From: Tomitella fengzijianii
Lineage (GTDB): Bacteria; Actinomycetota; Actinomycetes; Mycobacteriales; Mycobacteriaceae
Length of the DNA stretch: 64,000 nucleotides
NCBI RefSeq assembly: GCF_007559025.1
Contig: NZ_CP041765.1
Coordinates: 2,290,679-2,354,678, forward strand
Reading direction: 5' to 3'
Each line of letters opens with the position of its first letter. Position 1 is the first letter of the stretch. Positions 49,345-58,865 of this stretch are shown here, piece by piece. The notes beneath the pieces were generated by a model. It saw only the letters and a program-made list of their open reading frames with translations. It made no database searches and was not told where the DNA came from. A program made the position numbers and the translations under genes.

Positions 49345-50268
49345 TCACGACTGGGGATCGGGTGACGGGATCGAGCCGATACGGCTGAACGGCAACACGA
49401 TCCACCGGGCCTTGCCGATGATGTTGTCGACGGGCACGGTCCCCGACGCGGCATCGCCCATGTGGTAGCGCGAATCCGCCGAGTCCGTCCGGTTGTCCCC
49501 CATCACCCAGACGTGGTCCTTCGGCACTGTCACAGGCCCGAAGTACGGGCCCTGGCACGCCGAGTCCGCGCCGGGCAGCGGAGACGGCGGATTCTTCAGG
49601 TACGGCTCGTCCAGAAGCGTGCCGTCCACGGTGACGCCCTTGTCCTGCGGAAGACACTGGACCGTCTGCCCCTCCACGGCGATCACTCGCTTGACCAGGT
49701 CGTTCTCGTCCGGCGGCACGAGGCCGATGAACGAACCGACCTCCTGCAGCCCCCGGATGAACGTGTTGGACGAGCGGTTGGAGTCGAAGTGCTCGTTCCA
49801 TGACGGCGGCCCCTTGAACACCACCACGTCGCCCGGCTTCGGATCGGTGAACCGGTAGGAGATCTTGTCCACGACGATGCGGTCGCCGGTGCAACCGGGG
49901 CACCCGTGCAGGGTGGTCTCCATCGACTGCGACGGGATCAGATAGACGCGGGCGACGAAGGTCTGCAGCAGAACGCTGAGCACCACCGCCACGACGACGA
50001 GGATGCCGATCTCGCGCAGTCCGCGCACGAAACGGCTGGGCTTCTTCTTGCCGTCTCCGGCCTCGTCGTCCGCGCCGCCCGGCTCCTTCGCCGACCCGTC
50101 ACCGGACGGAGCGTCGTGCCCCGCCGCCGCACCGCCCGGCGTGGCCGCGGCAGCACCCTCGGCGGCGTCCGGCCGGTCCTGATACGCGCCATCCGCAGCA
50201 CTCGCGTGCTGCGGATGGTCGTGTGGCCCGTTACGGGCGGATCCGTGGGGCGTCGTTTCGTCGGTCAC
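49345..50268 (-). CDS. lepB: Type I signal peptidase
   Basis: Cleaves signal peptides of Sec- and Tat-exported proteins on the outer face of the membrane. The 307 residues have an 80-residue disordered cytoplasmic N-tail, one membrane segment (about 86-106), and the catalytic domain with SQSMETTL (Ser115), DLVKRVIAVEG (Lys193) and WVMGDNRTDSADSRYHM. A loop at 155-180 with two Cys before it (HGCPGCTGDR) is lineage specific. GTG 50268 stands 6 nt after TAGCCT, so the mRNA is probably leaderless. Confidence 0.95.
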   Translation of the reverse strand: MTDETTPHGSARNGPHDHPQHASAADGAYQDRPDAAEGAAAATPGGAAAGHDAPSGDGSAKEPGGADDEAGDGKKKPSRFVRGLREIGILVVVAVVLSVLLQTFVARVYLIPSQSMETTLHGCPGCTGDRIVVDKISYRFTDPKPGDVVVFKGPPSWNEHFDSNRSSNTFIRGLQEVGSFIGLVPPDENDLVKRVIAVEGQTVQCLPQDKGVTVDGTLLDEPYLKNPPSPLPGADSACQGPYFGPVTVPKDHVWVMGDNRTDSADSRYHMGDAASGTVPVDNIIGKARWIVLPFSRIGSIPSPDPQS

Positions 50269-50309
50269 TAGGTCAGGCTAGACGACGCTCCACCGGAGGA
50301 CGGCGCGCG

Positions 50310-50651
50310 TCAGCGCTTCTCCTTGATCTTGGCGGCCTTGCCGTGCAGATCACGCAGGTAGTAGAGCTTGGCGCGACGCACGTCACCGCGGGTGACGACC
50401 TCGATCTTGTCGATGTTGGGGCTGTGCACCGGGAAGGTGCGCTCCACGCCGACACCGAAGGAGACCTTGCGGACGGTGAAGGTCTCGCGGATGCCGCCGC
50501 GCTGACGCCGGATCACGACGCCCTTGAAGACCTGCACGCGCTCCTTGGAGCCCTCGATGACCTTGACGTGCACATTGAGGGTGTCGCCGGGGCGGAAATC
50601 CGGGATGTCGTCACGCAGCGACGCGCTGTCGATTGAGTCCAGGGTGTTCAT
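50310..50651 (-). CDS. rplS: 50S ribosomal protein L19
   Basis: Located at the 30S-50S interface. The 113 residues are standard and contain [72 protein letters not shown] and [22 protein letters not shown] 50651 is preceded by AAGGATGG. In most bacteria it follows trmD; here tex lies between them. Confidence 0.97.
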   Translation of the reverse strand: MNTLDSIDSASLRDDIPDFRPGDTLNVHVKVIEGSKERVQVFKGVVIRRQRGGIRETFTVRKVSFGVGVERTFPVHSPNIDKIEVVTRGDVRRAKLYYLRDLHGKAAKIKEKR

Positions 50652-50946
50652 CGTCGATCCATCCTTGTCAGATGCGCTCGAGCAGAGGAACCCGGCGGCC
50701 GCGGCTCGACCGGTTCATGCTCCGAATCAGTATGTGCGCCGCTGCGCGCGCCCTGCGGCCCGGCGCCCCATCGGAGGCGAGCGGCGGGCACTGCAGAAAC
50801 GTGCAGCAGCAAGCAGCGGGGACGGGCACACCGCACCCACCGCAGGCAACCACGTCATTGTGCCAGAACGGCCGCCCGCCCGCGAAATCCGCCCCCCGGT
50901 GGCCTCGAGTCCCGCCCGGTGGCGGCCTGCGCGGTGCAGCACAGTC

Positions 50947-53523
50947 TCAGTGCAGTCCTGCACGGCGGAGCGCGTCGGCCATCGCGCCGCCGGCATTGCC
51001 GCGCCCGTTTCCGCCGCCGGAAGGACGCTTGCCGCGGCCCCCGCTTCCACCGGAGCCGCGGCCGCCGGTCCCGCCCTGCGCGCCGCTGTTGCCCGCGCCC
51101 TTCCGCCCCGCCGCCTTCTGCCCCGCGGCCTTGTTCCCGGCCCCCCTGCCACCTGCCCGCGGGCCATCCGCACGGCCGCCGCCGCGCGTTCCGGCCTCGT
51201 CGTCGAGGCGCAGCGTGAGACTGATGCGCGAGCGCTGCTCGTCGACGTCGAGGACCTTCACCTTGACGACCTGCCCCGAGGACACGACCTCGTGCGGGTC
51301 GGAGACGAAGCGGTCCGACATCGCGGAGACGTGCACGAGCCCGTCCTGGTGCACGCCCACGTCGACGAACGCGCCGAACGCGGCCACGTTGGTCACGACC
51401 CCCTCGAGGACCATGCCGGGACGCAGGTCCGTCAGCTTCTCGACGCCGTCGGCGAAGGTCGCGGTCACGAACTCGGGGCGCGGGTCGCGCCCGGGCTTCT
51501 CCAGCTCGGCGAGGATGTCGGTGACGGTGGGCACGCCGAAGCGCTCGTCCGCGAACTCCTGCGGCCGCAGCCCGCGCAGCAGCTCGGACCGCCCCATCAG
51601 CCCCGGGACGTCGTGTCCGGTGGCCTCGAGGATGCGCCGCACCACCGGGTACGCCTCCGGGTGCACCGCCGAAGCGTCGAGCGGGTCGGTTCCCGCGGGG
51701 ATCCGCAGGAACCCCGCGCACTGCTCGAACGCCTTGGGCCCCAGCCGGGCCACGTCGAGGATCTCCTTGCGCGTGCTGAAGGGCCCGTTGGCCTCGCGGT
51801 GCGCGACGATGTTCTCCGCCAGGGTCCCGGCGATCCCCGAGACCCGGCGCAGCAGCGGCACCGAGGCGGTGTTGACGTCGACGCCCACCGCGTTCACCGC
51901 GTCCTCGACCACTGCGGCGAGGCTGCGGGCCAGCTTGGTTTCGGACACGTCGTGCTGGTACTGCCCCACGCCGATGGACTTCGGCTCGATCTTGACCAGC
52001 TCGGCCAGCGGATCCTGCAGCCGCCGGGCGATCGAGACCGCCCCGCGCAGGGACACGTCCAGGTCCGGGAACTCGCGGGCGGCGTACTCCGACGCCGAGT
52101 ACACCGACGCCCCGGCCTCGGACACCACGACCTTGCGCAGGGCCGCGTCCCCGGTGCGCCCCCGCATCGCGGTGAGCAGTTCCGCGGCCAGCGCATCGGT
52201 CTCCCGGGAGGCGGTGCCGTTGCCGATGGCTATCAGCTGCACACCGTGTTTCTCGACCAGTGCGGCGAGCGTCGCGATCGCGGCGTCGTACCGCCGCTGC
52301 GGAGGGTGCGGGTAGATGGTCGACGTCGCCAGCAGCTTGCCGGTGCCGTCGACCACCGCGACCTTGACGCCGGTGCGGAAGCCCGGGTCCAGTCCCATCG
52401 TCGCGTGGTTGCCGGCGGGGGCCGCGAGCAGCAGGTCCTTGAGGTTCTGCGCGAACACGTCCACCGCGGCGGTTTCGGCGTTCTGGCGCAGCCGCAGCCG
52501 CAGGTCGATGCCCAGCGACAGCATCAGCTTGGTCCGCCACGCCCAGCGGACCGTGTCGGCGAGCCAGCCGTCCGCGGCCCGGCCACGCCCGGCGATTCCG
52601 AACCGCGCCGCGATGGCGGTTTCGTACACCGACGCGGGTCCTGCCGCCGTTTCGGTCTCCCCCGGTTCGGGATCGAGGGTCACCCGCAGGATCTCCTCCT
52701 TCTCGCCGCGGAAGACGGCGAGGATCCGGTGCGAGGGCAGCGTGGTGAACGGCTCGGAGAACTCGAAGTAATCGGAGAACTTCGCCCCTGAGGTCTCCTT
52801 GCCCTCGCGTACCGCGGTGGTCAGGCGACCGCGGCCCCACATGGTCTCGCGCAGCTCGCCGACCAGGTCCGCGTCCTCGGCGAAACGCTCCACCAGGATG
52901 GCCCTCGCGCCGGCGAGCGCGGCCGCGGCGTCGTCGACGCCCTTGCCGGCGTCGACGTACTGCGCGGCGGCCGTATCCGGATCGTTGCCGGGTTCCGTGA
53001 GCAGCAGCTCGGCGAGCGGGCCGAGCCCCGCCTCCCGCGCGATCTGAGCCTTGGTGCGCCGCTTGGGCTTGTAGGGCAGGTAGATGTCCTCCAGCCGCGA
53101 CTTCGTGTCCGCGGCGACGATGGCGTCCTGCAACGCGGCGGTGAGCTTGCCCTGCGACGCGATCGATTCGAGCACGACGGCGCGGCGCTCGTCCAGCTCG
53201 CGCAGGTAGCGCAGGCGCTCGTCGAGGCGCCGCAGCTCGGTGTCGTCCAGGCCCTCAGTGGCCTCCTTGCGGTAGCGCGCGATGAACGGCACCGTGGCAC
53301 CGTCGTCGAGCAGCGCCACCGCCGCCGCCACCCGGGACTCCGCCACCCCGAGCTCGGCCGCCACCCGCGCGGTCACCTTCGGCAGGCCGCGCAGGGCGGC
53401 CGCCGCCTGCGCGGCCGCGTCACCCGCCCCGTCGCGCGTCGCCGACGCTGCCGCGGTGCCGGACTGCGTCTTGCCGGGCATGTCGGATGCGGTCACCCGG
53501 GCCCCCTTCGTGTCGTCGGTCAT
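50947..53523 (-). CDS. tex: Tex family RNA-binding transcription accessory protein
   Basis: Nucleic-acid-binding protein conserved from bacteria to eukaryotic Spt6; affects transcription and RNA handling. The 858 residues show the Tex order: N-terminal helix-turn-helix region with [21 protein letters not shown], YqgF/RNase H-like domain ([20 protein letters not shown]), helix-hairpin-helix segments ([20 protein letters not shown]) and an S1 domain ([31 protein letters not shown]) near 690-760. The last ~80 residues are a Gly/Lys/Arg/Ala-rich tail not usual in Tex. It lies between trmD and rplS, where M. tuberculosis has a lipoprotein gene. Confidence 0.93.
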   Translation of the reverse strand: MTDDTKGARVTASDMPGKTQSGTAAASATRDGAGDAAAQAAAALRGLPKVTARVAAELGVAESRVAAAVALLDDGATVPFIARYRKEATEGLDDTELRRLDERLRYLRELDERRAVVLESIASQGKLTAALQDAIVAADTKSRLEDIYLPYKPKRRTKAQIAREAGLGPLAELLLTEPGNDPDTAAAQYVDAGKGVDDAAAALAGARAILVERFAEDADLVGELRETMWGRGRLTTAVREGKETSGAKFSDYFEFSEPFTTLPSHRILAVFRGEKEEILRVTLDPEPGETETAAGPASVYETAIAARFGIAGRGRAADGWLADTVRWAWRTKLMLSLGIDLRLRLRQNAETAAVDVFAQNLKDLLLAAPAGNHATMGLDPGFRTGVKVAVVDGTGKLLATSTIYPHPPQRRYDAAIATLAALVEKHGVQLIAIGNGTASRETDALAAELLTAMRGRTGDAALRKVVVSEAGASVYSASEYAAREFPDLDVSLRGAVSIARRLQDPLAELVKIEPKSIGVGQYQHDVSETKLARSLAAVVEDAVNAVGVDVNTASVPLLRRVSGIAGTLAENIVAHREANGPFSTRKEILDVARLGPKAFEQCAGFLRIPAGTDPLDASAVHPEAYPVVRRILEATGHDVPGLMGRSELLRGLRPQEFADERFGVPTVTDILAELEKPGRDPRPEFVTATFADGVEKLTDLRPGMVLEGVVTNVAAFGAFVDVGVHQDGLVHVSAMSDRFVSDPHEVVSSGQVVKVKVLDVDEQRSRISLTLRLDDEAGTRGGGRADGPRAGGRGAGNKAAGQKAAGRKGAGNSGAQGGTGGRGSGGSGGRGKRPSGGGNGRGNAGGAMADALRRAGLH

Positions 53524-53583
53524 GTTCGAATCGTCGGGTCCGCGCCCCGGCGGTCCCGGTGGATCGTGGGCAGCGGGTTCGGC

Positions 53584-54429
53584 TCACACGCCCCGCGCGG
53601 ACCGTGGTGCCGTCACCGCGGCACTCCCCGCGCCGCCGTCGACGGCGAGCAGGTCCTGTTCGGCCGGGGTCAGCTCAGCGGACGCGAGCAGATCCGGGCG
53701 CCGCTCCGCGGTGCGCAGCAGCGACTGTTCCCGACGCCAGCGATCGACACGCGCATGGTCGCCGGACAGCAGGACCTCCGGCACGTCGAGTCCCCGCCAC
53801 GAGTGTGGTCGCGTGTAGCTGGGCCCTTCGAGCAGCCCGTCGGAGAAGGAATCGTCCTCGTGAGAGCGCGCATTGCCCAGGACCCCGGGCCGCAGGCGGG
53901 CGACCGCCTCGATCATCACCATGGTGGCGACCTCGCCGCCGATGAGAACGTAATCGCCGATGGAGACCTCCTCCACCCGCACGCGGCGCGCCGCATCGTC
54001 GATCACCCGCTGGTCTATGCCCTCATACCGGCCACAGGCGAAGACGAGGTGCTTTTCCCGCGCCCACCGCTGCGCCGTCGCCTGTGAGAACGGCCTGCCT
54101 GCGGGGCTGGGCACGACGAGCAGCGCGTCGCCCGGGCAGACGTCGTCGAGGGCCGCCCCCCACACGTCCGGCTTCATCACCATGCCCGGGCCCCCGCCGT
54201 AGGGTGACTCGTCGACGGTCCGATGGACGTCGTGGGTCCAACCGCGCAGGTCGTGCACGCGGACATCCACCAGCCCCCGCGCCGACGCCTTGCCGAGCAG
54301 CGATGCCCGCAGCGGCTCGAGGTACTCCGGGAAGATGGTGACGATGTCGAACCGGCCGGCCACGTCGTGCCGGTGCCCGCCCTGCTGGTCTGCGCCGTTC
54401 TCGACTGCGCTGTTCTCGACTGCCGTCAC
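53584..54429 (-). CDS. trmD: tRNA (guanine37-N1) methyltransferase
   Basis: SPOUT-class enzyme forming m1G37, preventing +1 frameshifting. Of 281 residues the core begins at [22 protein letters not shown]; the [16 protein letters not shown] loop, [15 protein letters not shown] and the trefoil knot [16 protein letters not shown] are present, and the C-terminal domain has [30 protein letters not shown]. The first ~25 residues ([15 protein letters not shown]) are extra and come from a 15-nt duplication. GTG 54429 overlaps the rimM stop. Confidence 0.95.
   Translation of the reverse strand: MTAVENSAVENGADQQGGHRHDVAGRFDIVTIFPEYLEPLRASLLGKASARGLVDVRVHDLRGWTHDVHRTVDESPYGGGPGMVMKPDVWGAALDDVCPGDALLVVPSPAGRPFSQATAQRWAREKHLVFACGRYEGIDQRVIDDAARRVRVEEVSIGDYVLIGGEVATMVMIEAVARLRPGVLGNARSHEDDSFSDGLLEGPSYTRPHSWRGLDVPEVLLSGDHARVDRWRREQSLLRTAERRPDLLASAELTPAEQDLLAVDGGAGSAAVTAPRSARGV
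54394..54423 (-). repeat. 15-nt tandem duplication at the trmD N-terminus
   Basis: Plus-strand units gccgttctcgactgc (54394-54408) and gctgttctcgactgc (54409-54423) differ at one base. In frame they encode AVENG and AVENS directly after the start codon. Confidence 0.9.
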
Positions 54430-55016
54430 CGCCGATCCTCCGGCGGCGCATCCGGCGCGGCCGAATCCGCCTCGGCGAAATCGAGCAATCCCCGCGGCGG
54501 ATCGACGAGGACGAAGCCCTCCGCGAGGGACACCTCGGGGACGATCGCGGAGACGAATGGCACGAGCACCTCGCCGGGGGATCCGGCCGCGGCATCTCCG
54601 CCGGAATCGCGGCGGATCGCGAGCAGTTCCCCCGCGGCCGTGTGCACCACCTCGGCGACCGTCCCCAGGCGTCCTCCGCCCGCCAGCCGCGCCTCGAGGC
54701 CCTCGAGCTCATGGTCGTAGTACTCGTCGGGGTCCGGCGAAGGGGGCAGGTCGGCGCTGTCGATGATGAACAGCGTCCCGCGCAGTGCGTCCGCCCCCGC
54801 CCTGTCTGCCACGCCCTCCAGGCGCAGCAGAAGCCGCCCGGCGTGTTCCCGGGCGGCTTCCACCGTGTACTCCTGTGCGGCCGATTCGCGCGGCCGACGC
54901 CCGCGCAGAACCGATCCCACCGCGAAACGTTCGTCCGGCGAATCGGTGCGGATCTCGACGGCGAGCTCCCCGCGGATGCCGTGCGACTTGGCGACGCGCC
55001 CGATCACAAGCTCCAT
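54426..55016 (-). CDS. rimM: Ribosome maturation factor RimM
   Basis: Binds S19 and assists maturation of the 30S head. The 196 residues have the N-terminal barrel ([35 protein letters not shown]) and the PRC-type C-terminal domain ([63 protein letters not shown]). It starts at ATG 55016 and overlaps trmD by GTGA in the order rpsP-khpA-rimM-trmD. Confidence 0.95.
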   Translation of the reverse strand: MELVIGRVAKSHGIRGELAVEIRTDSPDERFAVGSVLRGRRPRESAAQEYTVEAAREHAGRLLLRLEGVADRAGADALRGTLFIIDSADLPPSPDPDEYYDHELEGLEARLAGGGRLGTVAEVVHTAAGELLAIRRDSGGDAAAGSPGEVLVPFVSAIVPEVSLAEGFVLVDPPRGLLDFAEADSAAPDAPPEDRR

Positions 55017-55112
55017 GACAGTGTCCGTCCTCTGCTGCTCGGCTCATGCGGGCGCCTGTGCACCGCGCCGGGCGCCGACGGCGACCCGCCGACGCCCGCC
55101 GGTGCCGCGGTC

Positions 55113-55358
55113 TCAGCGGTCGGTGTCGACGACGTCCACCCGGATGCCGCGGCCCCCGACGCTCGAGACGACCGTTCGCAGCGCGGTGGCCGTGCGCCCG
55201 CCCCGCCCGATGACCTTGCCCAGGTCATCCGGGTGGACGTGCACCTCGACCGTCTGTCCGCGACGGTTGCTGACGAGGTCCACCTGGACGTCGTCAGGAT
55301 TGTCCACGATGCCGCGCACCAGGTGGTCCACGGCGTCGGCGACGAGTTCGGTGTTCAC
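55113..55358 (-). CDS. khpA: KH-domain RNA-binding protein KhpA
   Basis: Small RNA chaperone; with KhpB it influences cell elongation in firmicutes. The 81 residues are a single KH domain with the GxxG loop in [22 protein letters not shown] 55358 overlaps the rpsP stop (GTGA), so the two are translationally coupled, as with Rv2909c-Rv2908c. Confidence 0.93.
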   Translation of the reverse strand: MNTELVADAVDHLVRGIVDNPDDVQVDLVSNRRGQTVEVHVHPDDLGKVIGRGGRTATALRTVVSSVGGRGIRVDVVDTDR

Positions 55359-55810
55359 TTGTCCGCGGCCTCGGCGGAGTCGTCGGACTTCGCCTCGTCG
55401 GCTGCGGCCTCGTCGGACTTCTTGGCGGGCTTCTTCTTGGCGGTGACGGCCTCGTTGGCGGGGGCGCTCTCGGCCTCGGCCAGCGCGGCGTTGAACAGGT
55501 CCAGCTTCGAGGTCTTGGCCTCGGCGACCTTGAGGGTCCCCTCGGCGCCGGGCAGCCCCTTGAACTTCTGCCAGTCGCCGGTGATCTTCAGCAGACCCAG
55601 CACGGGCTCGGTGGGCTGCGCGCCGACGCTCAGCCAGTACTGCACCCGCTCCGAGTCGATCTCGATCAGGCTCGGCTCCTGCTTGGGCTGGTACCGGCCG
55701 ATGGTCTCGATGGCGCGGCCGTTGCGGCGCGTGCGGGCATCGGACACGATCACGCGGTACTGGGGGGAACGGATCTTGCCGAGTCGGGTGAGCTTGATCT
55801 TGACAGCCAC
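55355..55810 (-). CDS. rpsP: 30S ribosomal protein S16 with acidic/basic tail
   Basis: 16S rRNA-binding protein needed for 30S assembly. Of 151 residues the first ~85 are S16 ([74 protein letters not shown]); the rest is a Lys/Ala then Asp/Glu/Ala-rich extension typical of actinobacteria. GTG 55810 has AGGAG about 10 nt upstream. It opens the rpsP-khpA-rimM-trmD group. Confidence 0.96.
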   Translation of the reverse strand: MAVKIKLTRLGKIRSPQYRVIVSDARTRRNGRAIETIGRYQPKQEPSLIEIDSERVQYWLSVGAQPTEPVLGLLKITGDWQKFKGLPGAEGTLKVAEAKTSKLDLFNAALAEAESAPANEAVTAKKKPAKKSDEAAADEAKSDDSAEAADK

Positions 55811-55980
55811 TGTTGTGGTCTCCTTGGTGATGTCACGTGCAATTCAGCGACGCCCCACGGCTCGGGGCGCCCGGTTTTGCCTCTTTCCTGTGACCGCCGC
55901 GCGGCACGTGACCGGAAGCGGCGAGCGCATGACATTCTGCCAGACCCCCCGTGCACGGGAAAATCCGACCGCCCGTTTCT

Positions 55981-57132
55981 CTACGCGGGCACGGCGGGTA
56001 TGACAGGCACCCCGCCGGCGACCACGAGTGTCGGCTCGCGGAGGACCCGCGGATGCACGCGCGGGTCCTCGGGATAGAGCACGAGATCCGCACGCGCGTC
56101 GGCCCGGTCCACCCCGTAGAGCCCCGGATTCGACTTGTCCGCACCGGTCAGCCACCGGCGCCCGCGCCAGGACGCCGCAGCCACCGCTCCCTCGGCGCCG
56201 AGCCCGGCCGCGGCCAGCGCCTCGACCTCGTCGACGATGCGGCCGTGGTCGATCATCCCGCCGGCGTCGGTGCCCGAATACACGGGGATGCCCGCGTCGA
56301 CGACCGCGCGCATCGTTTCGCCCAGCCGTGCGTGCAGTGCCCGCATGTGCCGCGCGTAGTCCGGATAGCGTGTGGCGCCGTCGGCGATCTCAGGGAAGTT
56401 GGCGATGTTGATCAGCGTGGGGACCAGCGCGGTGCCCCGGCTCCGCATCATGTCGATGGTCTCCGCGGTCAACCCGGTGCCGTGCTCGATGCAGTCGATC
56501 CCCGCGCGCAGCAGCCCCGGCAGCGCGTCCTCGCCGAACACGTGCGCGGTGACCCGCGCCCCGGCGGCGTGGGCGCGGGCGATGGCCTCCACGAGGATGT
56601 CGTCGTCCCAGAGCGGCGCCAGGTCGCCGACGGAGCGGTCGATCCAGTCGCCCACCAGCTTGACCCAGCCATCGCCCGCACGCGCCTGTTCCTCGACCGC
56701 TTCCGGAAGCTGCGCCGGGTCGTCGAGGGCGAGCCCGAGCTCCCGGAGGTACCGCTTGGGCCGCGCCAGGTGCTGTCCGGCGCGGATGATCCGGGGCAGT
56801 CCGGCGACCGCGTCGAGGCCGCGCGTGTCGACTGGGACGCCGCAGTCGCGGATGAGAAGGACTCCGCGGTCGCGTTCGAGACGCGCCTGGGCGAGGCACT
56901 CCTCGCGGCCGACGCCGCGGCTGCCGCGTCCGATGCCGACGTGGCAGTGCGCGTCCATCAGTCCGGGAAGCAGCCAGCCCCCGTCTCCGAGGTCGCGCGC
57001 CCCCGGCACCGGCGCGGTGGTGAGCCGTCCGTCGTGCAGGTACCACTCGACCGGATCGCCGCCGGGCAGCGCGGTGCCCCGGATCCGCCACGGCCCCGCG
57101 TCCAGGGATTGCGACGCGACGGGGCCGGTCAC
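55981..57132 (-). CDS. Amidohydrolase (imidazolonepropionase/prolidase-like)
   Basis: Metal-dependent hydrolase of unknown substrate, corresponding to Rv2915c. The 383 residues show the complete amidohydrolase set: LLPGLMDAHCHVG (HxH), DGWVKLVGDW (a Lys in the place of the carbamylated lysine), ARVTAHVFG (His), DCIEHGTG (His) and VYSGTDAGG (Asp). The N- and C-terminal strands make the composite beta domain. GTG 57132 overlaps the ffh stop (GTGA), so it is co-translated with ffh although no functional link is known. Confidence 0.85.
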   Translation of the reverse strand: MTGPVASQSLDAGPWRIRGTALPGGDPVEWYLHDGRLTTAPVPGARDLGDGGWLLPGLMDAHCHVGIGRGSRGVGREECLAQARLERDRGVLLIRDCGVPVDTRGLDAVAGLPRIIRAGQHLARPKRYLRELGLALDDPAQLPEAVEEQARAGDGWVKLVGDWIDRSVGDLAPLWDDDILVEAIARAHAAGARVTAHVFGEDALPGLLRAGIDCIEHGTGLTAETIDMMRSRGTALVPTLINIANFPEIADGATRYPDYARHMRALHARLGETMRAVVDAGIPVYSGTDAGGMIDHGRIVDEVEALAAAGLGAEGAVAAASWRGRRWLTGADKSNPGLYGVDRADARADLVLYPEDPRVHPRVLREPTLVVAGGVPVIPAVPA

Positions 57133-58724
57133 TCGGACTTGCCTTCCTTCCCCGGCAGATCGAGCTGGGACATGTCGATGCCCTCCAGCCCCGGGGGCAG
57201 CTTGTCGAGGCCCTTCGGCATCGACGACAGGTCCGGCATCCCGCCGGGCATCCCGCCCGGCATGCCAGGGAAGCCGCCCGGCATGCCGCCGGGGAATCCG
57301 CCCTTGACCTTGGGCGGCGTGGGTCCGCGCCCGCCCTTCTTGCCCTTCTTCCCCTTCTTGCCCCGCTTGCCCTTGCCCTTGCCGCCCGGTCCCCCCATGC
57401 GCCCGGCCATCGCCGACATCATCTTGCGCGCCTCGAAGAACCGGTCGACGAGCTGATTGACCTCGGTGACCGTCACGCCGGAGCCGTTGGCGATCCGCAG
57501 TCGGCGCGAGCCGTTGATCATCTTCGGGTTGTCACGCTCGGCCGGTGTCATGCCGCGGATGATCGCCTGGACGCGGTCGAGCTGCTTCTCGTCGACCTGG
57601 CCCAGCGCCTCCTTCATGTCGCCGGCGCCGGGGAGCATGCCGACGAGGTTGGCCAGCGGCCCCATCTTGCGGATGGCCATCATCTGCTCGAGGAAGTCCT
57701 CGAGCGTCAGCTCGCCGCTGCCGATCTTCTGCGCGGTGGCCTCGGCCTGCTGCGCGTCGAAGACCTGTTCCGCCTGCTCGATCAGGCTGAGCAGGTCGCC
57801 CATTCCCAGGATGCGGCTGGACATGCGGTCCGGGTGGAACACGTCGAAGTCGCCGAGCTTCTCGCCGGTGGAGGCGAACATGATCGGCCGTCCGGTCACC
57901 TGCCGGACGCTCAGCGCCGCGCCGCCACGCGCGTCGCCGTCGAGCTTGGTGAGGACCACGCCCGTGAATCCGACGCCTTCGCGGAAGGCGTCCGCGGTGC
58001 TCACCGCGTCCTGACCCACCATGGAGTCGAGCACGAAGAGGACCTCGTCCGGCTGCACGGCGTCACGGATGTCCGCGGCCTGCTGCATCAGGACCTCGTC
58101 TACGCCCAGCCGGCCGGCGGTGTCGACGATGACGACGTCGTGGACCTTTGTCCGGGCCTCCTCGACACCCGCGCGTGCGACCGCGACCGGGTCGCCGACG
58201 CCGGCCCCCTGCGCCTCGCCCGCACTGCTGGCGCCGGGGTGCGGCGCGAACACGGGCACACCGGCCTGCTCGCCGACCACCTTCAGCTGGGTGACGGCGT
58301 TGGGCCGTTGCAGGTCGCACGCGACGAGCATCGGGGTGTGCCCCTGCTCGCGCAACCACACGGCGAGCTTGCCCGCGAGAGTGGTCTTGCCCGCGCCCTG
58401 CAGCCCCGCGAGCATGATCACGGTGGGCGGCGTCTTCGCGAGGTTCAGCCGCCGCGTTTCACCCCCGAGGATGCCGATGAGCTCCTCGTTGACGATCTTG
58501 ACCACCTGCTGGGCCGGGTTGAGCGCGCCGGAGACCTCCGCACCCTTGGCGCGTTCCTTGATGTTCTTGATGAACTCGCGGACCACGGGGAGGGCGACGT
58601 CCGCTTCGAGCAGGGCGAGGCGGATCTCGCGGCAGGTGGCGTCGATATCGGCGGGCGACAGCTTGCCCTTGCCGCGCAGGTCTTTGAGCGACGAGGTGAG
58701 TCTGTCGGAGAGGGATTCGAACAC
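57129..58724 (-). CDS. ffh: Signal recognition particle protein Ffh
   Basis: GTPase subunit of SRP that targets nascent membrane proteins. The 531 residues include the N domain (FESLSDRLTSSLKDLRGKGKL), G domain with GLQGAGKTTLAGKLA, DTAGRL and TKLDGDARGGAALSV, and the Met-rich M domain (FLEQMMAIRKMGPLANLVGMLPG, MINGSRRLRIANGSGVTVTEVNQLVDRFFEARKMM). A ~90-residue tail follows: a Lys-rich stretch and FPGGMPGG-type repeats (57236-57300). An insertion APHPGASSAGEAQGAGVGD occurs in the G domain. GTG 58724 has GGGAG 9 nt upstream. Confidence 0.96.
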   Translation of the reverse strand: MFESLSDRLTSSLKDLRGKGKLSPADIDATCREIRLALLEADVALPVVREFIKNIKERAKGAEVSGALNPAQQVVKIVNEELIGILGGETRRLNLAKTPPTVIMLAGLQGAGKTTLAGKLAVWLREQGHTPMLVACDLQRPNAVTQLKVVGEQAGVPVFAPHPGASSAGEAQGAGVGDPVAVARAGVEEARTKVHDVVIVDTAGRLGVDEVLMQQAADIRDAVQPDEVLFVLDSMVGQDAVSTADAFREGVGFTGVVLTKLDGDARGGAALSVRQVTGRPIMFASTGEKLGDFDVFHPDRMSSRILGMGDLLSLIEQAEQVFDAQQAEATAQKIGSGELTLEDFLEQMMAIRKMGPLANLVGMLPGAGDMKEALGQVDEKQLDRVQAIIRGMTPAERDNPKMINGSRRLRIANGSGVTVTEVNQLVDRFFEARKMMSAMAGRMGGPGGKGKGKRGKKGKKGKKGGRGPTPPKVKGGFPGGMPGGFPGMPGGMPGGMPDLSSMPKGLDKLPPGLEGIDMSQLDLPGKEGKSE

Positions 58725-58757
58725 CGGTTGCGCTCCCGTTCGCTTGCTCTGGTGGTG

Positions 58758-58795
58758 TGTCGGGGTGCCGCACGCAGGACTGCGGCACCCCGACA
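58758..58795 (-). terminator. Hairpin terminator after glnB
   Basis: A perfect 15-bp inverted repeat (58758-58772 with 58781-58795) and 8-nt loop start 70 nt beyond the glnB stop and lie just upstream of ffh. It separates the amt-glnB unit from ffh; no glnD gene lies in the space. Confidence 0.85.
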
Positions 58796-58865
58796 GCCTA
58801 GCGAGTGCACCCGCACCTCCGTGCGGGCGCACCGCACCGGCCCGCCTCTTCCGCCACCGGCGGAA

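Noticed and set aside
50652-50946. 295-bp space between tex and rplS checked for an L19 leader structure
   Set aside because: Only short hairpins of about 5 bp were found, below what I would call; an alignment of relatives would be needed.
55851-55869. 6-bp hairpin between the amidohydrolase gene and rpsP
   Set aside because: The stem is short with a 7-nt loop and no U-tract; it could equally be chance, so it was not listed as a terminator.
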